Below are positions 29,507 to 39,110 of a stretch of 64,000 bases of DNA, piece by piece. Position numbers and translations under genes: made by a program. The DNA comes from Betaproteobacteria bacterium. GTDB lineage: Bacteria; Pseudomonadota; Gammaproteobacteria; Burkholderiales; Burkholderiaceae_C. Each line of letters starts with the position of its first letter. Within the stretch, counting starts at the first letter, position 1. The stretch covers positions 26,518 to 90,517 of the forward strand of contig JABCYW010000007.1 in assembly GCA_013289985.1 (NCBI GenBank). The letters are read 5' to 3'. A model generated the notes under the pieces. It saw nothing but the letters and a program-made list of their open reading frames with translations. It did no database searches and had not been told where the DNA came from.

Positions 29507-30442
29507 ATGCTCCAGCAACGCACGCTCAAGTCCATCACCCGCGCCGTCGGCGTGGGCCTGCACAGCGGTCAGAAGGTGGAGATGACGCTGCGGCCCGCGG
29601 CGCCCGACACCGGCATCGTGTTCCGCCGCGTCGACCTGCCGCAGCCGGTCGACATCCCGGCCAACGCCGGCTCGGTGTCCGACACGCGCATGAACTCCAC
29701 CATCTCCTCGGGCGGCGACCCCGGCGGTCCCAAGGTGCAGACGATCGAGCACCTGATGTCGGCCTGCGCGGGCCTGGGCATCGACAACCTCGTCGTCGAC
29801 ATGACCGCCGACGAGGTGCCCATCCTCGACGGCTCCTCGGCCAGCTTCGTGTTCCTGCTGCAGAGCGCGGGCATCGTGCTGCAGGACGCGCCCAAGAGGT
29901 TCGTTCGGGTGCTCAAGCCGGTGGAGGTGCGCCGCGGCGAGGGCGCGTCGCTCGCCTGGGCGCGGCTGGAGCCGTACCACGGCTACAAGCTCACGTTCGA
30001 GATCGAGTTCAACCACCCGGCGGTGGACGCCACCGGCCAGCAGGTGAGCTTCGACATGGGCAGCGGCAAGTACAAGAGCGACATCGCGCGGGCCCGTACC
30101 TTCGGCTTCACGAAGGATCTCGACCTGATGCGCTCGCGCGGCCTCACCATGGGCGGCAGCATGGACAACGCGATCGTCGTCGACGACTCGCGCGTGCTCA
30201 ACGCCGACGGCCTCCGCTACGACGACGAGTTCGTCAAGCACAAGATCCTCGACGCGATCGGCGACCTGTTCGTCATCGGCCATCCGCTGCTGGCCAGCTA
30301 CACCGCCTACAAGAGCGGCCACGCCATGAACAACATGCTGCTGCGCGAGCTGCTGGCCGATCCCACCGCCTACGAGACGGTCACCTTCGACGACGAGCGC
30401 CTGGCTCCGGCCGGTTTCGCGGAGCTTGCGCCGGCCTGGTAA
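29507..30442 (+). CDS. lpxC: UDP-3-O-acyl-N-acetylglucosamine deacetylase LpxC
   Basis: The zinc deacetylase that commits the cell to lipid A synthesis. It has 311 residues from the ATG at 29507 ([21 protein letters not shown], the standard N-terminus). The zinc and catalytic motifs are [37 protein letters not shown] and KSGHAMNN. In most Burkholderiales lpxC directly follows ftsZ; here 6.8 kb of other genes separate them, so it must use its own promoter. The frame is open further upstream but overlaps the desaturase. Confidence 0.97.
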   Translation: MLQQRTLKSITRAVGVGLHSGQKVEMTLRPAAPDTGIVFRRVDLPQPVDIPANAGSVSDTRMNSTISSGGDPGGPKVQTIEHLMSACAGLGIDNLVVDMTADEVPILDGSSASFVFLLQSAGIVLQDAPKRFVRVLKPVEVRRGEGASLAWARLEPYHGYKLTFEIEFNHPAVDATGQQVSFDMGSGKYKSDIARARTFGFTKDLDLMRSRGLTMGGSMDNAIVVDDSRVLNADGLRYDDEFVKHKILDAIGDLFVIGHPLLASYTAYKSGHAMNNMLLRELLADPTAYETVTFDDERLAPAGFAELAPAW

Positions 30443-30518
30443 CAACGCGCGAACGCCGCGGGCGGAAGCCGCACGCAGGCGAGAATGGGCACCTGCCGAG
30501 TTCCGCCCTCCAGGCACC

Positions 30519-30980
30519 ATGTCCCTGCGTTCCTCCATCGTCCGACGCTGCCTGCAGTCCTGCTTCGAGGCCACCGGCCTGCGCGTGGTGAACCTGCCGC
30601 ACGTGGTCGACGCGCGCCAGCATGTCGAGCCGCCCGTGCGGCTGGACGCCGGCTACCTGGTGGTCGATCGCCATGCCCTGGCCTGGATCACGTTCTCGCG
30701 CACCTCGGACGGCGACGCCACGCCCACCCACACCCTGGGCTTCGCCACGCTGTCGGGCGCGCTGCGCGCGATCTGCGCCGAGCGCATCGGCCTGGCCGGC
30801 CGGGCCGCCATCCCCGGTCCGGCGCGCGCCGTGGAACTGCGGCGCGCCGGACGCTGGCAGGAGGTGCTGGACGCCAGCGAATGCGTCGAGGCGCCGATGC
30901 GCGCGCGCCTGGAGGCCTGGCTGCACGGCGGGCGCTTCACGGCGTACCGGCTGGCGCTGGGGCTGCTCAAGCGTCTCTGA
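30519..30980 (+). CDS. Hypothetical protein
   Basis: 153 residues from the ATG at 30519 (MSLRSSIVRRCLQSCFEATGL). The frame continues upstream to 30426 but overlaps the end of lpxC. The protein is soluble, rich in Arg and Ala, with no signal peptide, membrane segment or motif I recognise. Codon periodicity looks genuine and the frame fills the gap after lpxC on the same strand. No clear Shine-Dalgarno is seen. I do not assign a function. Confidence 0.5.
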   Translation: MSLRSSIVRRCLQSCFEATGLRVVNLPHVVDARQHVEPPVRLDAGYLVVDRHALAWITFSRTSDGDATPTHTLGFATLSGALRAICAERIGLAGRAAIPGPARAVELRRAGRWQEVLDASECVEAPMRARLEAWLHGGRFTAYRLALGLLKRL

Positions 30981-31019
30981 CCGCGGTCGGCCTGGCGGCT
31001 ATACCCGACTGCGCCGCAG

Positions 31020-31040
31020 GATAAAGTAAACCAGCTTATC
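31020..31040. promoter_or_regulatory. Candidate repressor site upstream of the RND operon
   Basis: GATAA and TTATC form an inverted repeat with an 11-base spacer (GATAA-N11-TTATC) in an AT-rich island, about 190 bases before the adaptor gene. A TATCAT at 31038-31043 could be a -10 hexamer. TetR-type repressors of RND pumps bind sites of this size, but no tetR-like gene adjoins the operon. The rest of 30981-31231 holds no gene. Confidence 0.4.
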
Positions 31041-31231
31041 ATTTTCCATGCCCAGGATCCTGGGGGCACGCGCGTGCCCGGGTGACGTGGGCGGCAACCG
31101 GTGCGCGGAGGGTGCCGGACACGCCGTCCCCGGCCCCATCCGGCCTCCCGACCGCGTCGCGTTCGGTCCGGGGACGCTCCAGCCGCAGTCAACGGCGCCC
31201 GCCATCCAACAACTTCGAAGAGACAAGCCGC

Positions 31232-32416
31232 ATGTTCCATTCCCTGGCCGTCCACGCGCCGCGTTCGACTTCCGCCACCGCCGCCGTCCTGGCCTGCCTG
31301 CTGGCGCTCGCGGCCTGCGGCGCCAAGGCCCCGCCGGCCGGTCCGCCGCCGGCGCCCGAAGTGGGCGTCGTCACCGTGGCGCAGCGCACGCTGGACGTGC
31401 CCACCGAACTGCCGGGGCGCGTCGAGGCCGCCCGCGTGGCGCAGGTGCGCGCGCGCGTGACCGGCATCGTGCAGAAGCGCCTGTTCGCCGAAGGCAGCGA
31501 CGTCAAGGCCGGCGAGCCGCTGTTCCAGATCGATCCCGCGCCGTACAAGGCCGCCATCGACAGCGCCAGGGCCGCGCTCGCCAAGGCCCAGGCCAACGAG
31601 CAGCAGGCCGCGGGCCTGCTCGCCCGCTACAAGCCGCTGCGCGAGGCCAACGCCATCAGCCAGCAGGACTTCGTCAACGCGACGTCCTCGGCCGCCCAGG
31701 CCGCGGCCGACGTCGCCGCCGCCAGGGCCGCGGTGCAGACGGCGCAGCTGAACCTCGACTACGCCACGGTCACCGCGCCCATCAGCGGCCGCATCGGCCA
31801 GGCGCTGGTCACCGAGGGCGCGCTGGTGTCGGCCACCGAGGCCACGCAGCTCGCGCTGATCCAGCAGGTCGACCAGGTCTACGTGAACTTCGCGCAGCCG
31901 GTGAGCGACATCACGAAGCTGCGCAACGCGTTCGCCAGCGGCAAGTCGAAGTCGCTCGGCCTGACGATTCCCGTGCGCATCGCGCTGGACGACGGCAGCG
32001 AGCTGCCGCAGGCCGGCAAGCTGCTGTTCTCCGACCTGACGGTGGACCCCACCTCGGGCCAGGTGAACGTGCGCGCCAGGGTGCCCAACCCCGACGGCGC
32101 GCTGCTGCCCGGCATGTACGTGCGCGGCCGCATCGCGCAGCAGCAGGTGGACTCGGCCGTGCTGCTGCCGCAGCAGGCGGTGCAGCGCACCACGCAGAAC
32201 GACACCGTAATGGTGGTCGGCGCCGAAGGCAAGCCCTCGGTGCGCGTGGTCAGGCTGGGCGGCTCGGACAACGGCAAGTGGATCATCCTCGACGGCCTGA
32301 AGCCGGGCGAGCAGGTGATCGTCGACGGATTCCAGAAGATCCGTCCGGGCGGCACCGTCAAGCCGGTGGCCTGGGGCGCGAGCGCGCCGGCGCCTGCTTC
32401 CGCCGCCAGCCGCTGA
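31232..32416 (+). CDS. RND efflux periplasmic adaptor (AcrA/MexA-like lipoprotein)
   Basis: 394 residues with a lipoprotein signal: LALAAC lipobox, lipidated Cys at 29. The membrane fusion domains follow in order: beta-barrel entry APEVGVVTVAQRTLDVPTELPGRVEA, lipoyl half VRARVTGIVQKRLFAEGSDVKAGEPLFQIDP, a long helical hairpin rich in Ala/Gln, and the second lipoyl half LDYATVTAPISGRIGQALVTEGALV. It bridges the pump and outer-membrane channel. The start ATG at 31232 is chosen for the lipobox; the frame is open from 31082. The pump gene starts 13 bases after the stop. Confidence 0.96.
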   Translation: MFHSLAVHAPRSTSATAAVLACLLALAACGAKAPPAGPPPAPEVGVVTVAQRTLDVPTELPGRVEAARVAQVRARVTGIVQKRLFAEGSDVKAGEPLFQIDPAPYKAAIDSARAALAKAQANEQQAAGLLARYKPLREANAISQQDFVNATSSAAQAAADVAAARAAVQTAQLNLDYATVTAPISGRIGQALVTEGALVSATEATQLALIQQVDQVYVNFAQPVSDITKLRNAFASGKSKSLGLTIPVRIALDDGSELPQAGKLLFSDLTVDPTSGQVNVRARVPNPDGALLPGMYVRGRIAQQQVDSAVLLPQQAVQRTTQNDTVMVVGAEGKPSVRVVRLGGSDNGKWIILDGLKPGEQVIVDGFQKIRPGGTVKPVAWGASAPAPASAASR

Positions 32417-32429
32417 TCGGGCGACGCAC

Positions 32430-35400
32430 ATGGCCAAGTTCTTCATCGAACGTCCGATCTTCGCGATCGTCCTCGCGCTGTTCGTGCTCGTGTTCGGCAG
32501 CGTGGCCATCACGCAGCTGCCGATCGCGCAGTACCCGCCCGTGGCGCCGCCCACCATCGTCCTGACCGCCACCTACCCGGGCGCGTCGGCCAAGACCATG
32601 GACGAGGCCGTCATCAGCGTCATCGAGCAGGAGTTGAACGGCTCGCCCGGCATGATCTACATGGAGTCGGTGAGCCAGTCCAACGGCACCGGCACCATCA
32701 CGGTCAGCTACGAGCCTGGCACCAGCCCCGACCTCGCGCAGGTGGACGTGCAGAACCGCCTGTCGCGCGCCGCGCCGCGGCTGCCGTCGGCCGTCACGCA
32801 GCAGGGCGTGCGCGTGGACAAGGCGCGCTCGAACTTCCTGCTGTTCACGATCCTGTCGTCCGACAACCCGGCCTACGACCCGGTGGCGCTCGGCGACTAC
32901 GCGTCGCGCAACGTGCTGCCGGAAATCCAGCGCCTGCCGGGCGTCGGCCAGGCCCAGCTGTTCGGCACCGAGCGCGCGATGCGCGTGTGGGTGGATCCGG
33001 CCAGGCTGGTGGGCTACAAGCTCTCGATGGACACGGTCAACTCGGCGATCGCGGCGCAGAACGCGCAGGTCGCGGCGGGCTCGATTGGCGACATCCCCAA
33101 CGTGCTGACGCAGGGCATCACGGCCACGGTGGTGGTGCAGGGCCAGCTCACCAGCATCGAGCAGTTCGGCGCGATCGTCCTGCGCGCGAACCCCGACGGC
33201 TCGTCGGTGCGGCTGCGCGACGTCGCGCGCCTCGAACTCGGCGCGCAGACCTACGCCACGTCGGCGCGCCTGAACGGCGAGCCGTCCACCGGCATCGGCG
33301 TGCAGCTCTCGCCTTCGGGCAACGCGCTGGCCACGGCCGAGGCGATCAAGACGCGCATGGCGCAGCTGTCGAAGTACTTCCCCGAAGGCGTGAAGTACAG
33401 CATCCCCTACGACAGCTCGCGCTTCATCAAGATCTCCATCCGCCAGGTGGTGGAGACGCTGCTGGAGGCCGTCGCGCTCGTCTTCGTCGTGATGTTCGTG
33501 TTCCTGCAGGACTGGCGCTACACGCTGATCCCCACCATCGTCGTGCCGGTGGCGCTGCTCGGCACCTTCGGCGTGCTGCTGGCACTCGGCTACTCCATCA
33601 ACGTGCTCACGATGTTCGGCATGGTGCTGGTGATCGGCATCGTGGTGGACGACGCGATCGTGGTGGTGGAGAACGTCGAGCGCATCATGAGCACCGAGGG
33701 CCTGCCGCCGCTGGAGGCCACGCGCAAGGCGATGAGCCAGATCCAGGGCGCCATCATCGGCGTGACCGTGGTGCTGATCTCGGTGTTCGTGCCGCTGGCG
33801 TTCTTCGGCGGCGCCGTGGGCAACATCTACCGCCAGTTCTCCACCGTGATGGTGGCCTCGATCGCGTTTTCGGCGTTCATGGCGCTGTCGCTCACGCCGG
33901 CGCTGTGCGGCATGCTGCTGCGGCCCGTGGAGGCCGGCCACCACCATGCCAAGCGCGGGTTCTTCGGCCTGTTCAACCGCAACTTCGACAAGGTGACGCA
34001 TGGGTACGAGGGCCTGGTGGCGCGCGCGCTGGGCCGCACCGGCCGCCGGTTCATGCTGATGTTCTTCGCCGTGATCGTGGGCGGCGTCGTGCTGTTCTTC
34101 GTGAAGCTGCCGGCGTCGTTCCTGCCGGGCGAGGACCAGGGCTACCTGATCGTCAACGTGCAGCTGCCGCCGGGCGCCACGCGCAACCGCACGCTGGACG
34201 TGATGAAGCAGGTCGAAGGCTACGTGCTCAAGCAGCCCGAGGTGCAGAGCATGGTCGGCGTGCTGGGCTTCTCGTTCTCGGGCTCGGGCCAGAACGCCGC
34301 GCTGGCGTTCGTCACGCTCAAGGACTGGGACGAGCGCAAGGGCAAGGAACACGCGGCGCAGTCGGTGGCGGGGCGCGCGTTCGGCGCGCTGTCGCACGTG
34401 CGCGATGCGTTCATCTTCCCGCTGAGCCCGCCGCCCATCCCCGAGCTGGGCACCGCGTCGGGCTTCAGCTTCCGCCTGCAGGATCGCGGCGGCCTGGGCC
34501 ACGACGCGCTGCTCGCGGCCCGCAACCAGCTGCTGGGACTGGCGTCCAAGGACCCGATCCTGGCCGGCATCCGCCCCGACGGGCTGGAAGACGCCGCGCA
34601 GCTGGAGGTCACGATCGACCGCGAGAAGGCCGCCAGCCAGGGCGTGGGCTTCGCCGCCATCAACTCGGCGATCTCCACCGGCTTCGGCTCGGCCTACATC
34701 AACGACTTCCCGAACGCCGGCCGCCTGCAGCGCGTGGTGGTGCAGGCCGACCAGCAGGCGCGCATGCAGCCCGAGGACCTGCTGCGGCTGAACGCGGTCA
34801 ACGCCACCGGCCAGCCGGTGCCGCTGTCGGCGTTCGCGAGCGTGCACTGGGTCACGGGCCCGGTGCAGAGCATCCGCTACAACGGCTATCCGGCCATGCG
34901 CATCGCCGGCGACGCGTCGGCCGGCCACAGCACCGGCGAGGCGATGGACGAGATGGAGAGGCTGGCCACGCAGCTGCCGGCGGGCTTCGGCTACGAGTGG
35001 ACGGGCCAGTCGCGCGAGGAGAAGCTCTCGGGCTCGACCGCGCCCATCCTGCTCGCGTTCTCGATGCTGGCGGTGTTCCTGTGCCTGGCCGCGCTGTACG
35101 AGAGCTGGTCCATTCCGGCGGCCGTGCTGCTGGTGGTGCCGGTGGGCGTGCTGGGCGCGCTGCTGGGCGCGTGGTCGCGCGACTTCGCCAACGACGTCTA
35201 CTTCAAGGTGGGCCTGATCACCATCATCGGCCTGTCGGCGAAGAACGCGGTGCTGATCATCGAGTTCGCGAAGGACCTGCAGGCGCAGGGCAAGAGCGCC
35301 GTCGACGCGGCGCTGGAGGCCATCCGCCTGCGCTTCCGTCCCATCATCATGACCTCGCTGGCGTTCATGCTGGGCGTGCTGCCGCTGGCCATCTCCACCG

Positions 35401-35579
35401 GAGCCGGCTCGGCCAGCCAGCGCGCCATCGGCACCGGCGTGATGGGCGGCATGGCCACGGCCACGCTCATCGGCGTCGTCTTCGTGCCGCTGTTCTTCGT
35501 ACTCGTGCGCTCGCTGTTCAAGGGCAGCAAGCGCCAGCACGACTTCGATCTCGCGCACTCGCGATCCTTCAAGGAATGA
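32430..35579 (+). CDS. RND multidrug efflux pump (AcrB/MexB, HAE1 family)
   Basis: A proton-driven inner-membrane exporter of 1049 residues, the same length as E. coli AcrB. It begins MAKFFIERPIFAIVLALFVLVFG, the typical first helix. The proton-relay pair D407-D408 lies in GIVVDDAIVVVENVERIM, and the helix-10 lysine is in LSAKNAVLIIEFAKD. Two large periplasmic loops carry the porter and docking domains, including GSIGDIPNV near the exit. Substrates are likely hydrophobic antibiotics, detergents and dyes, inferred from the family. It is the middle gene of a complete three-gene operon. Confidence 0.97.
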   Translation: MAKFFIERPIFAIVLALFVLVFGSVAITQLPIAQYPPVAPPTIVLTATYPGASAKTMDEAVISVIEQELNGSPGMIYMESVSQSNGTGTITVSYEPGTSPDLAQVDVQNRLSRAAPRLPSAVTQQGVRVDKARSNFLLFTILSSDNPAYDPVALGDYASRNVLPEIQRLPGVGQAQLFGTERAMRVWVDPARLVGYKLSMDTVNSAIAAQNAQVAAGSIGDIPNVLTQGITATVVVQGQLTSIEQFGAIVLRANPDGSSVRLRDVARLELGAQTYATSARLNGEPSTGIGVQLSPSGNALATAEAIKTRMAQLSKYFPEGVKYSIPYDSSRFIKISIRQVVETLLEAVALVFVVMFVFLQDWRYTLIPTIVVPVALLGTFGVLLALGYSINVLTMFGMVLVIGIVVDDAIVVVENVERIMSTEGLPPLEATRKAMSQIQGAIIGVTVVLISVFVPLAFFGGAVGNIYRQFSTVMVASIAFSAFMALSLTPALCGMLLRPVEAGHHHAKRGFFGLFNRNFDKVTHGYEGLVARALGRTGRRFMLMFFAVIVGGVVLFFVKLPASFLPGEDQGYLIVNVQLPPGATRNRTLDVMKQVEGYVLKQPEVQSMVGVLGFSFSGSGQNAALAFVTLKDWDERKGKEHAAQSVAGRAFGALSHVRDAFIFPLSPPPIPELGTASGFSFRLQDRGGLGHDALLAARNQLLGLASKDPILAGIRPDGLEDAAQLEVTIDREKAASQGVGFAAINSAISTGFGSAYINDFPNAGRLQRVVVQADQQARMQPEDLLRLNAVNATGQPVPLSAFASVHWVTGPVQSIRYNGYPAMRIAGDASAGHSTGEAMDEMERLATQLPAGFGYEWTGQSREEKLSGSTAPILLAFSMLAVFLCLAALYESWSIPAAVLLVVPVGVLGALLGAWSRDFANDVYFKVGLITIIGLSAKNAVLIIEFAKDLQAQGKSAVDAALEAIRLRFRPIIMTSLAFMLGVLPLAISTGAGSASQRAIGTGVMGGMATATLIGVVFVPLFFVLVRSLFKGSKRQHDFDLAHSRSFKE

Positions 35580-35583
35580 GGCC

Positions 35584-37002
35584 ATGCGCAATTCCTGCAT
35601 CCGCAAATCCCTCGTGACGAGTCGTTCCCTCTCCTGCGTGGCGCTCGCCGCCGCGCTGTGCGCCTGCTCCACGATGGCGCCACGCTACGAGCGCCCCGCT
35701 GCGCCCGTGGCGGCGGCGTTCCCGTCGGCCGCGGCATCGGCCGCCGCGCCGTCCACCGACGTCGCGCCCGCGGCGCAGCCGTGGCAGGCCTACTTCAAGG
35801 ACGCGCGCCTGGATCAGCTGATCTCGGCCGCGCTGGCCAACAACCGCGACCTGCGCGTGGCCATGCTCAACATCGAGGTCGCGCGCGCGCAGGTGGGCCT
35901 GAGCCGCGCCAACGACTTCCCCACCATCAACCTGCAGGGCACGCGCACGCGCGAGACCGGCATCCAGACCCTCAACACCGTGGGCCTGGCGGTGGCCGGC
36001 TACGAGGTCGACCTGTGGGGCCGCGTGCGCTCGCTGACCGACGCCGCGCTCGCGCAGCTCTCGGCCACCGAGGAGGCGCGCAAGGCGGCGCAGATCTCGC
36101 TGATCGCGTCGGTAGCCAACGCCTACTACGCGATGGCCGGCGACCAGGCCTTGCTGGATGTCGCGCGGCAGACGCTCTCCACGCGTACCGACACGCTTAA
36201 GCTGATCCAGCTGCGCTTCGACAACGGCGTGGCCTCCAGCATCGACCTGCAGCTGAACAAGTCGCTGGTGGAGAGCGCTCGCGTCGCCTTCGTGACCGCG
36301 CAACGCCAGCGCGCGCTGGACCAGAACGCGCTGGAGCTGCTGATCGGCGGCCCGCTGCCGGCGCAGCAGCCTGCGGCGACGGCGTGGGACGACATGGCGT
36401 TGCCCGACGTGCCGGCCGGCCTGCCGTCGGAGGTGCTGCTGGGCCGCCCGGACGTGCGCCAGGCGGAGGAGCAGCTGATCGCGGCCAACGCCAACATCGG
36501 TGCCGCGCGCGCGGCGTTCTTCCCCACGATCTCGCTCACCGGCAGCTACGGCACGGCGAGCACGTCGCTCAACGGGCTGTTCGACCACTCGGCCTGGAGC
36601 TTCATCCCGCAGGTGACGCTGCCGCTGTTCGACGCCGGCCGCACGCGCAACAACCTGCGCGTGAGCGAGGCCCAGCGCGATCTCGCGGTGGTCCAGTACG
36701 AGAAAGCCGTGCAGGTGGCGTTCCGCGACGTGGCCGACGCCCTGGCCGGCCGCGCCACGCTGGCCGACCAGCTCTCGGCGCAACAGGCCGAGACCGATGC
36801 CGAGGCGGCGCGCTACAAGCTCTCCGACCTGCTGTTCACCAACGGCGTGGCGAGCTCGCTGGACCAGCTCGATGCGCAGCGTTCGCTGTTCGCGTCGCAG
36901 CAGGCGCTGGTGCAGGTGAAGCTGGCGTTGCTGCAGAACCGGATCGCGGTGTACCGGGCGCTGGGCGGCGGCTGGACGATGCCGGAGACGCCGGCGTCCT
37001 GA
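35584..37002 (+). CDS. RND efflux outer-membrane channel (OprM/NodT-like lipoprotein)
   Basis: 472 residues with a lipoprotein signal (ALCAC, lipidated Cys at 28). It contains two copies of the outer membrane efflux repeat: the first around LISAALANNRDLRVAMLNIEVARAQ and the second around LLGRPDVRQAEEQLIAANANIGAARAAFFP. YEVDLWGRVRSL and FPTINLQG are typical NodT-family segments. It forms the trimeric exit duct for the pump encoded four bases upstream. A hairpin CGAAGC-GCGGG-GCTTCG at 37018-37034 follows, without a T-run. Confidence 0.96.
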   Translation: MRNSCIRKSLVTSRSLSCVALAAALCACSTMAPRYERPAAPVAAAFPSAAASAAAPSTDVAPAAQPWQAYFKDARLDQLISAALANNRDLRVAMLNIEVARAQVGLSRANDFPTINLQGTRTRETGIQTLNTVGLAVAGYEVDLWGRVRSLTDAALAQLSATEEARKAAQISLIASVANAYYAMAGDQALLDVARQTLSTRTDTLKLIQLRFDNGVASSIDLQLNKSLVESARVAFVTAQRQRALDQNALELLIGGPLPAQQPAATAWDDMALPDVPAGLPSEVLLGRPDVRQAEEQLIAANANIGAARAAFFPTISLTGSYGTASTSLNGLFDHSAWSFIPQVTLPLFDAGRTRNNLRVSEAQRDLAVVQYEKAVQVAFRDVADALAGRATLADQLSAQQAETDAEAARYKLSDLLFTNGVASSLDQLDAQRSLFASQQALVQVKLALLQNRIAVYRALGGGWTMPETPAS

Positions 37003-37098
37003 CCCGGGCGTGCCCGGCGAAGCGCGGGGCTTCGTGCGGGCGCTGCCGGCGACGATGCCGGAAGGCCGGGGGACGACGGGACGGGTGTTAGGGGGTGG

Positions 37099-37554
37099 TC
37101 ACTCCGGCCACTGCGGCTCCTCGCCGCTGTCGTCGAAGCGCGGGAAGATGGTCAGGTTGACCACCTTGCCCTTGGCCACCCACAGCATCAGGCCGTGCTG
37201 CTCGCTTTGCCAGCACTGGCCGGAGTCGGCGAAGTCGTCGGTGAGTTCGAGGTCGTGGATGTCGGCGTCGCGCGCGTGGCGCTTCAGGTCGGCCAGCTCG
37301 CAGCCGATGAGCGCCACGCCGTTGACGGTGATGTCGGCCGACCACGCGGTGATGGACTCGAGCTTGGAGTCGGGCACGGCCTCGAACTCGAGCTCGATGT
37401 CGCCGCCCTGGTAGAACCAGGTCTCCACGGCACTGCCTTCGTCGTCCGCGGACGTTTCCACGGAGTCTGGCTTGCCGGCGGTGGCGCGCACGAGCTCGCG
37501 GCTCATGCCCAGCACGAAGGGAGCGATTCCGAAGTAGGGGGTAGCGTCGGCCAT
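37099..37554 (-). CDS. Hypothetical acidic protein
   Basis: 151 residues, soluble, acidic, no signal peptide or membrane helix. It contains two Cys and several Trp (ETWFYQGGDIELEFE, SGQCWQSEQHGLMLWVAKG), and the C-terminus ends SGEEPQWPE. It starts 33 bases after the ruvC stop on the same strand and is probably the last gene of that transcript. It converges with the outer-membrane channel gene across about 95 bases. I do not recognise the family. Confidence 0.7.
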   Translation of the reverse strand: MADATPYFGIAPFVLGMSRELVRATAGKPDSVETSADDEGSAVETWFYQGGDIELEFEAVPDSKLESITAWSADITVNGVALIGCELADLKRHARDADIHDLELTDDFADSGQCWQSEQHGLMLWVAKGKVVNLTIFPRFDDSGEEPQWPE

Positions 37555-37587
37555 GGGGTCTCGTCTGGAAGGCAGTGTGTCCGGACC

Positions 37588-38139
37588 TCAGTATGTACGA
37601 CCGCCGCGATATTGGGCGTGCTGCTTGCGCGCCAGGGGGGTGGCGGCGGCCAGCGCGGCAAGCGTGTGGCCGGCATGGGCGTGCACGATCGCCAGCCCGA
37701 GGGCGTCGGCGGCGTCCTTGCCGGGCAGGCCGGGCAGGCCCAGCAGGCGCGCCACCATCTGCTGCACCTGCTCCTTCTTCGCCTGGCCGTGGCCGACGAT
37801 GCCCTTCTTCATCTGCACGGCCGTGTACTCGGACACCGGCAGGTCGGCCGCCACCAGCGCCGCCATGGCCGCGCCGCGCGCCTGGCCCAGCAGCAGCGTG
37901 CTCTGCGGGTTGACGTTGACGAACACGATCTCCATGGACGCCTGCTGCGGCTGGTAGCGCTGCACCACCTCGCGCACGCCCTCGAACAGCACCTTGATGC
38001 GTCCCGGCAGGTCGCCGAGGGCGTGCTGCGTGGTGCTGATCGTGCCGCTGGCCACGTAGCGCAGCGTGGCGCCCTCGGCCTCGATCACGCCGAAGCCGGT
38101 GGTGCGCAGGCCGGGGTCGATGCCGAGGATGCGGATCAT
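37588..38139 (-). CDS. ruvC: Holliday junction endonuclease RuvC
   Basis: A dimeric resolvase that cuts four-way junctions after RuvAB-driven branch migration. It has 183 residues from the ATG at 38139. Catalytic acids are in [15 protein letters not shown] (D8), [11 protein letters not shown] (the conserved Glu) and [15 protein letters not shown] (the paired Asp). [21 protein letters not shown] is the conserved DNA-contact region. In many Burkholderiales it follows purH and precedes ruvA-ruvB; here three other genes separate it from purH and the next gene is a hypothetical, so ruvAB must be elsewhere. Its start overlaps the CdsA-like gene by four bases. Confidence 0.96.
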   Translation of the reverse strand: MIRILGIDPGLRTTGFGVIEAEGATLRYVASGTISTTQHALGDLPGRIKVLFEGVREVVQRYQPQQASMEIVFVNVNPQSTLLLGQARGAAMAALVAADLPVSEYTAVQMKKGIVGHGQAKKEQVQQMVARLLGLPGLPGKDAADALGLAIVHAHAGHTLAALAAATPLARKQHAQYRGGRTY

Positions 38140-39110
38140 GACTTGAGCTGGAAGTACCAGCGCACGGAATGGAAGAACACGGGCGCGGCGAAGCACAGCG
38201 GCGCCACGCGGTCCAGCAGCCCGACGGCGCCGGTCACCTGGCCCGTGTTGCCCCAGTAGTTGACGCCGGCGTCGCGCTTCAGCGCCGTCATCACGAACTC
38301 GCCCAGGGTGCCGGCCGCGCCGGCGATCAGCGCCATCACCATCGCCTGCGGCAGCTTGAACGGCGTGATCCAGAACAGCAGGCCGCCGACGACGGCAGCG
38401 CCCAGGCAGGCCAGGCCCCAGGCGCGCAGGCCGAAGCTGCGGTCGATCATGCGGGCCACCGGGCGGCGGCGCAGGCGGCCGCTGATGAAGGTCTCCAGCA
38501 TCTGCGCGGTCACCGTCACCACCACCAGGAAGAACACCAGGAACGGGCCGCGGTCTTGCACGTGCGGGAAGTCCAGCAGCAGCAGCGCAGGCGCATGCGA
38601 CAGGCCGAACACGCACACCATCACGCCCCACTGGATCTTCGCGTTGCGCTCCAGGAAGCGCAGCGGATCGCCGCCCAGCGCGCTCAGCACGGGGATGGCC
38701 AGGAACACATAGACCGGGATGAACACCGTGAACAGGTCGAAGCTGCGCGCCCCGGCCAGCACGTATTGCACCGGCAGCACCACGAAGAAGGCCAGCATCA
38801 GGCTGCGGTGGTCGGCGCGGCGCGTCTGCATCAGCGTGACGAACTCGCGCAGCGCGAGGAACGAGATCACCGCGAACAGGAAGGTGGCGCCGGGCGCGCC
38901 CGACACCCAGGCGAGCCAGAACACGATGGCACCGGTCCACGTGGCGCGCAGGTCGGCGGCGAACTTCGGCAGGCCGTGGTCGTCCTGCGGCGACTTGTCG
39001 CGCATCGCCGCGAAGACGGCGCCGGCCGAGACGAGCAGCAGCCCGCCGAACAGGATCAGGAACAGCAGCCCGATCTGCTGCGTCGCGCTGAGCGATTGGA
39101 GGTATCTCAT
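38136..39110 (-). CDS. CdsA-like phosphatidate cytidylyltransferase homologue with degenerate signature
   Basis: 324 residues with about eight membrane helices, aligning by eye with the CDP-diacylglycerol synthase family (PF01148). The family signature near the C-terminus normally reads KR..KD.G...PGHGG..DR.D. Here residues 278-303 read [20 protein letters not shown] and LLDRVA: the KR and DR are kept, but the KD pair, the HGG and the last Asp are absent. These include metal ligands in studied CdsA enzymes. The protein may use another substrate or be inactive. It overlaps ruvC and the acyltransferase gene by four bases at each end, and an acyltransferase next door suits a phospholipid role. 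Confidence 0.82.
   Translation of the reverse strand: MRYLQSLSATQQIGLLFLILFGGLLLVSAGAVFAAMRDKSPQDDHGLPKFAADLRATWTGAIVFWLAWVSGAPGATFLFAVISFLALREFVTLMQTRRADHRSLMLAFFVVLPVQYVLAGARSFDLFTVFIPVYVFLAIPVLSALGGDPLRFLERNAKIQWGVMVCVFGLSHAPALLLLDFPHVQDRGPFLVFFLVVVTVTAQMLETFISGRLRRRPVARMIDRSFGLRAWGLACLGAAVVGGLLFWITPFKLPQAMVMALIAGAAGTLGEFVMTALKRDAGVNYWGNTGQVTGAVGLLDRVAPLCFAAPVFFHSVRWYFQLKS

Noticed and set aside
32358..35672. An 1104-codon minus-strand frame opposite the RND pump gene.
   Set aside because: It is a shadow of a complete AcrB-like gene whose transmembrane and Asp-Asp motifs are on the plus strand; the shadow translation is His/Arg-rich with no motifs.
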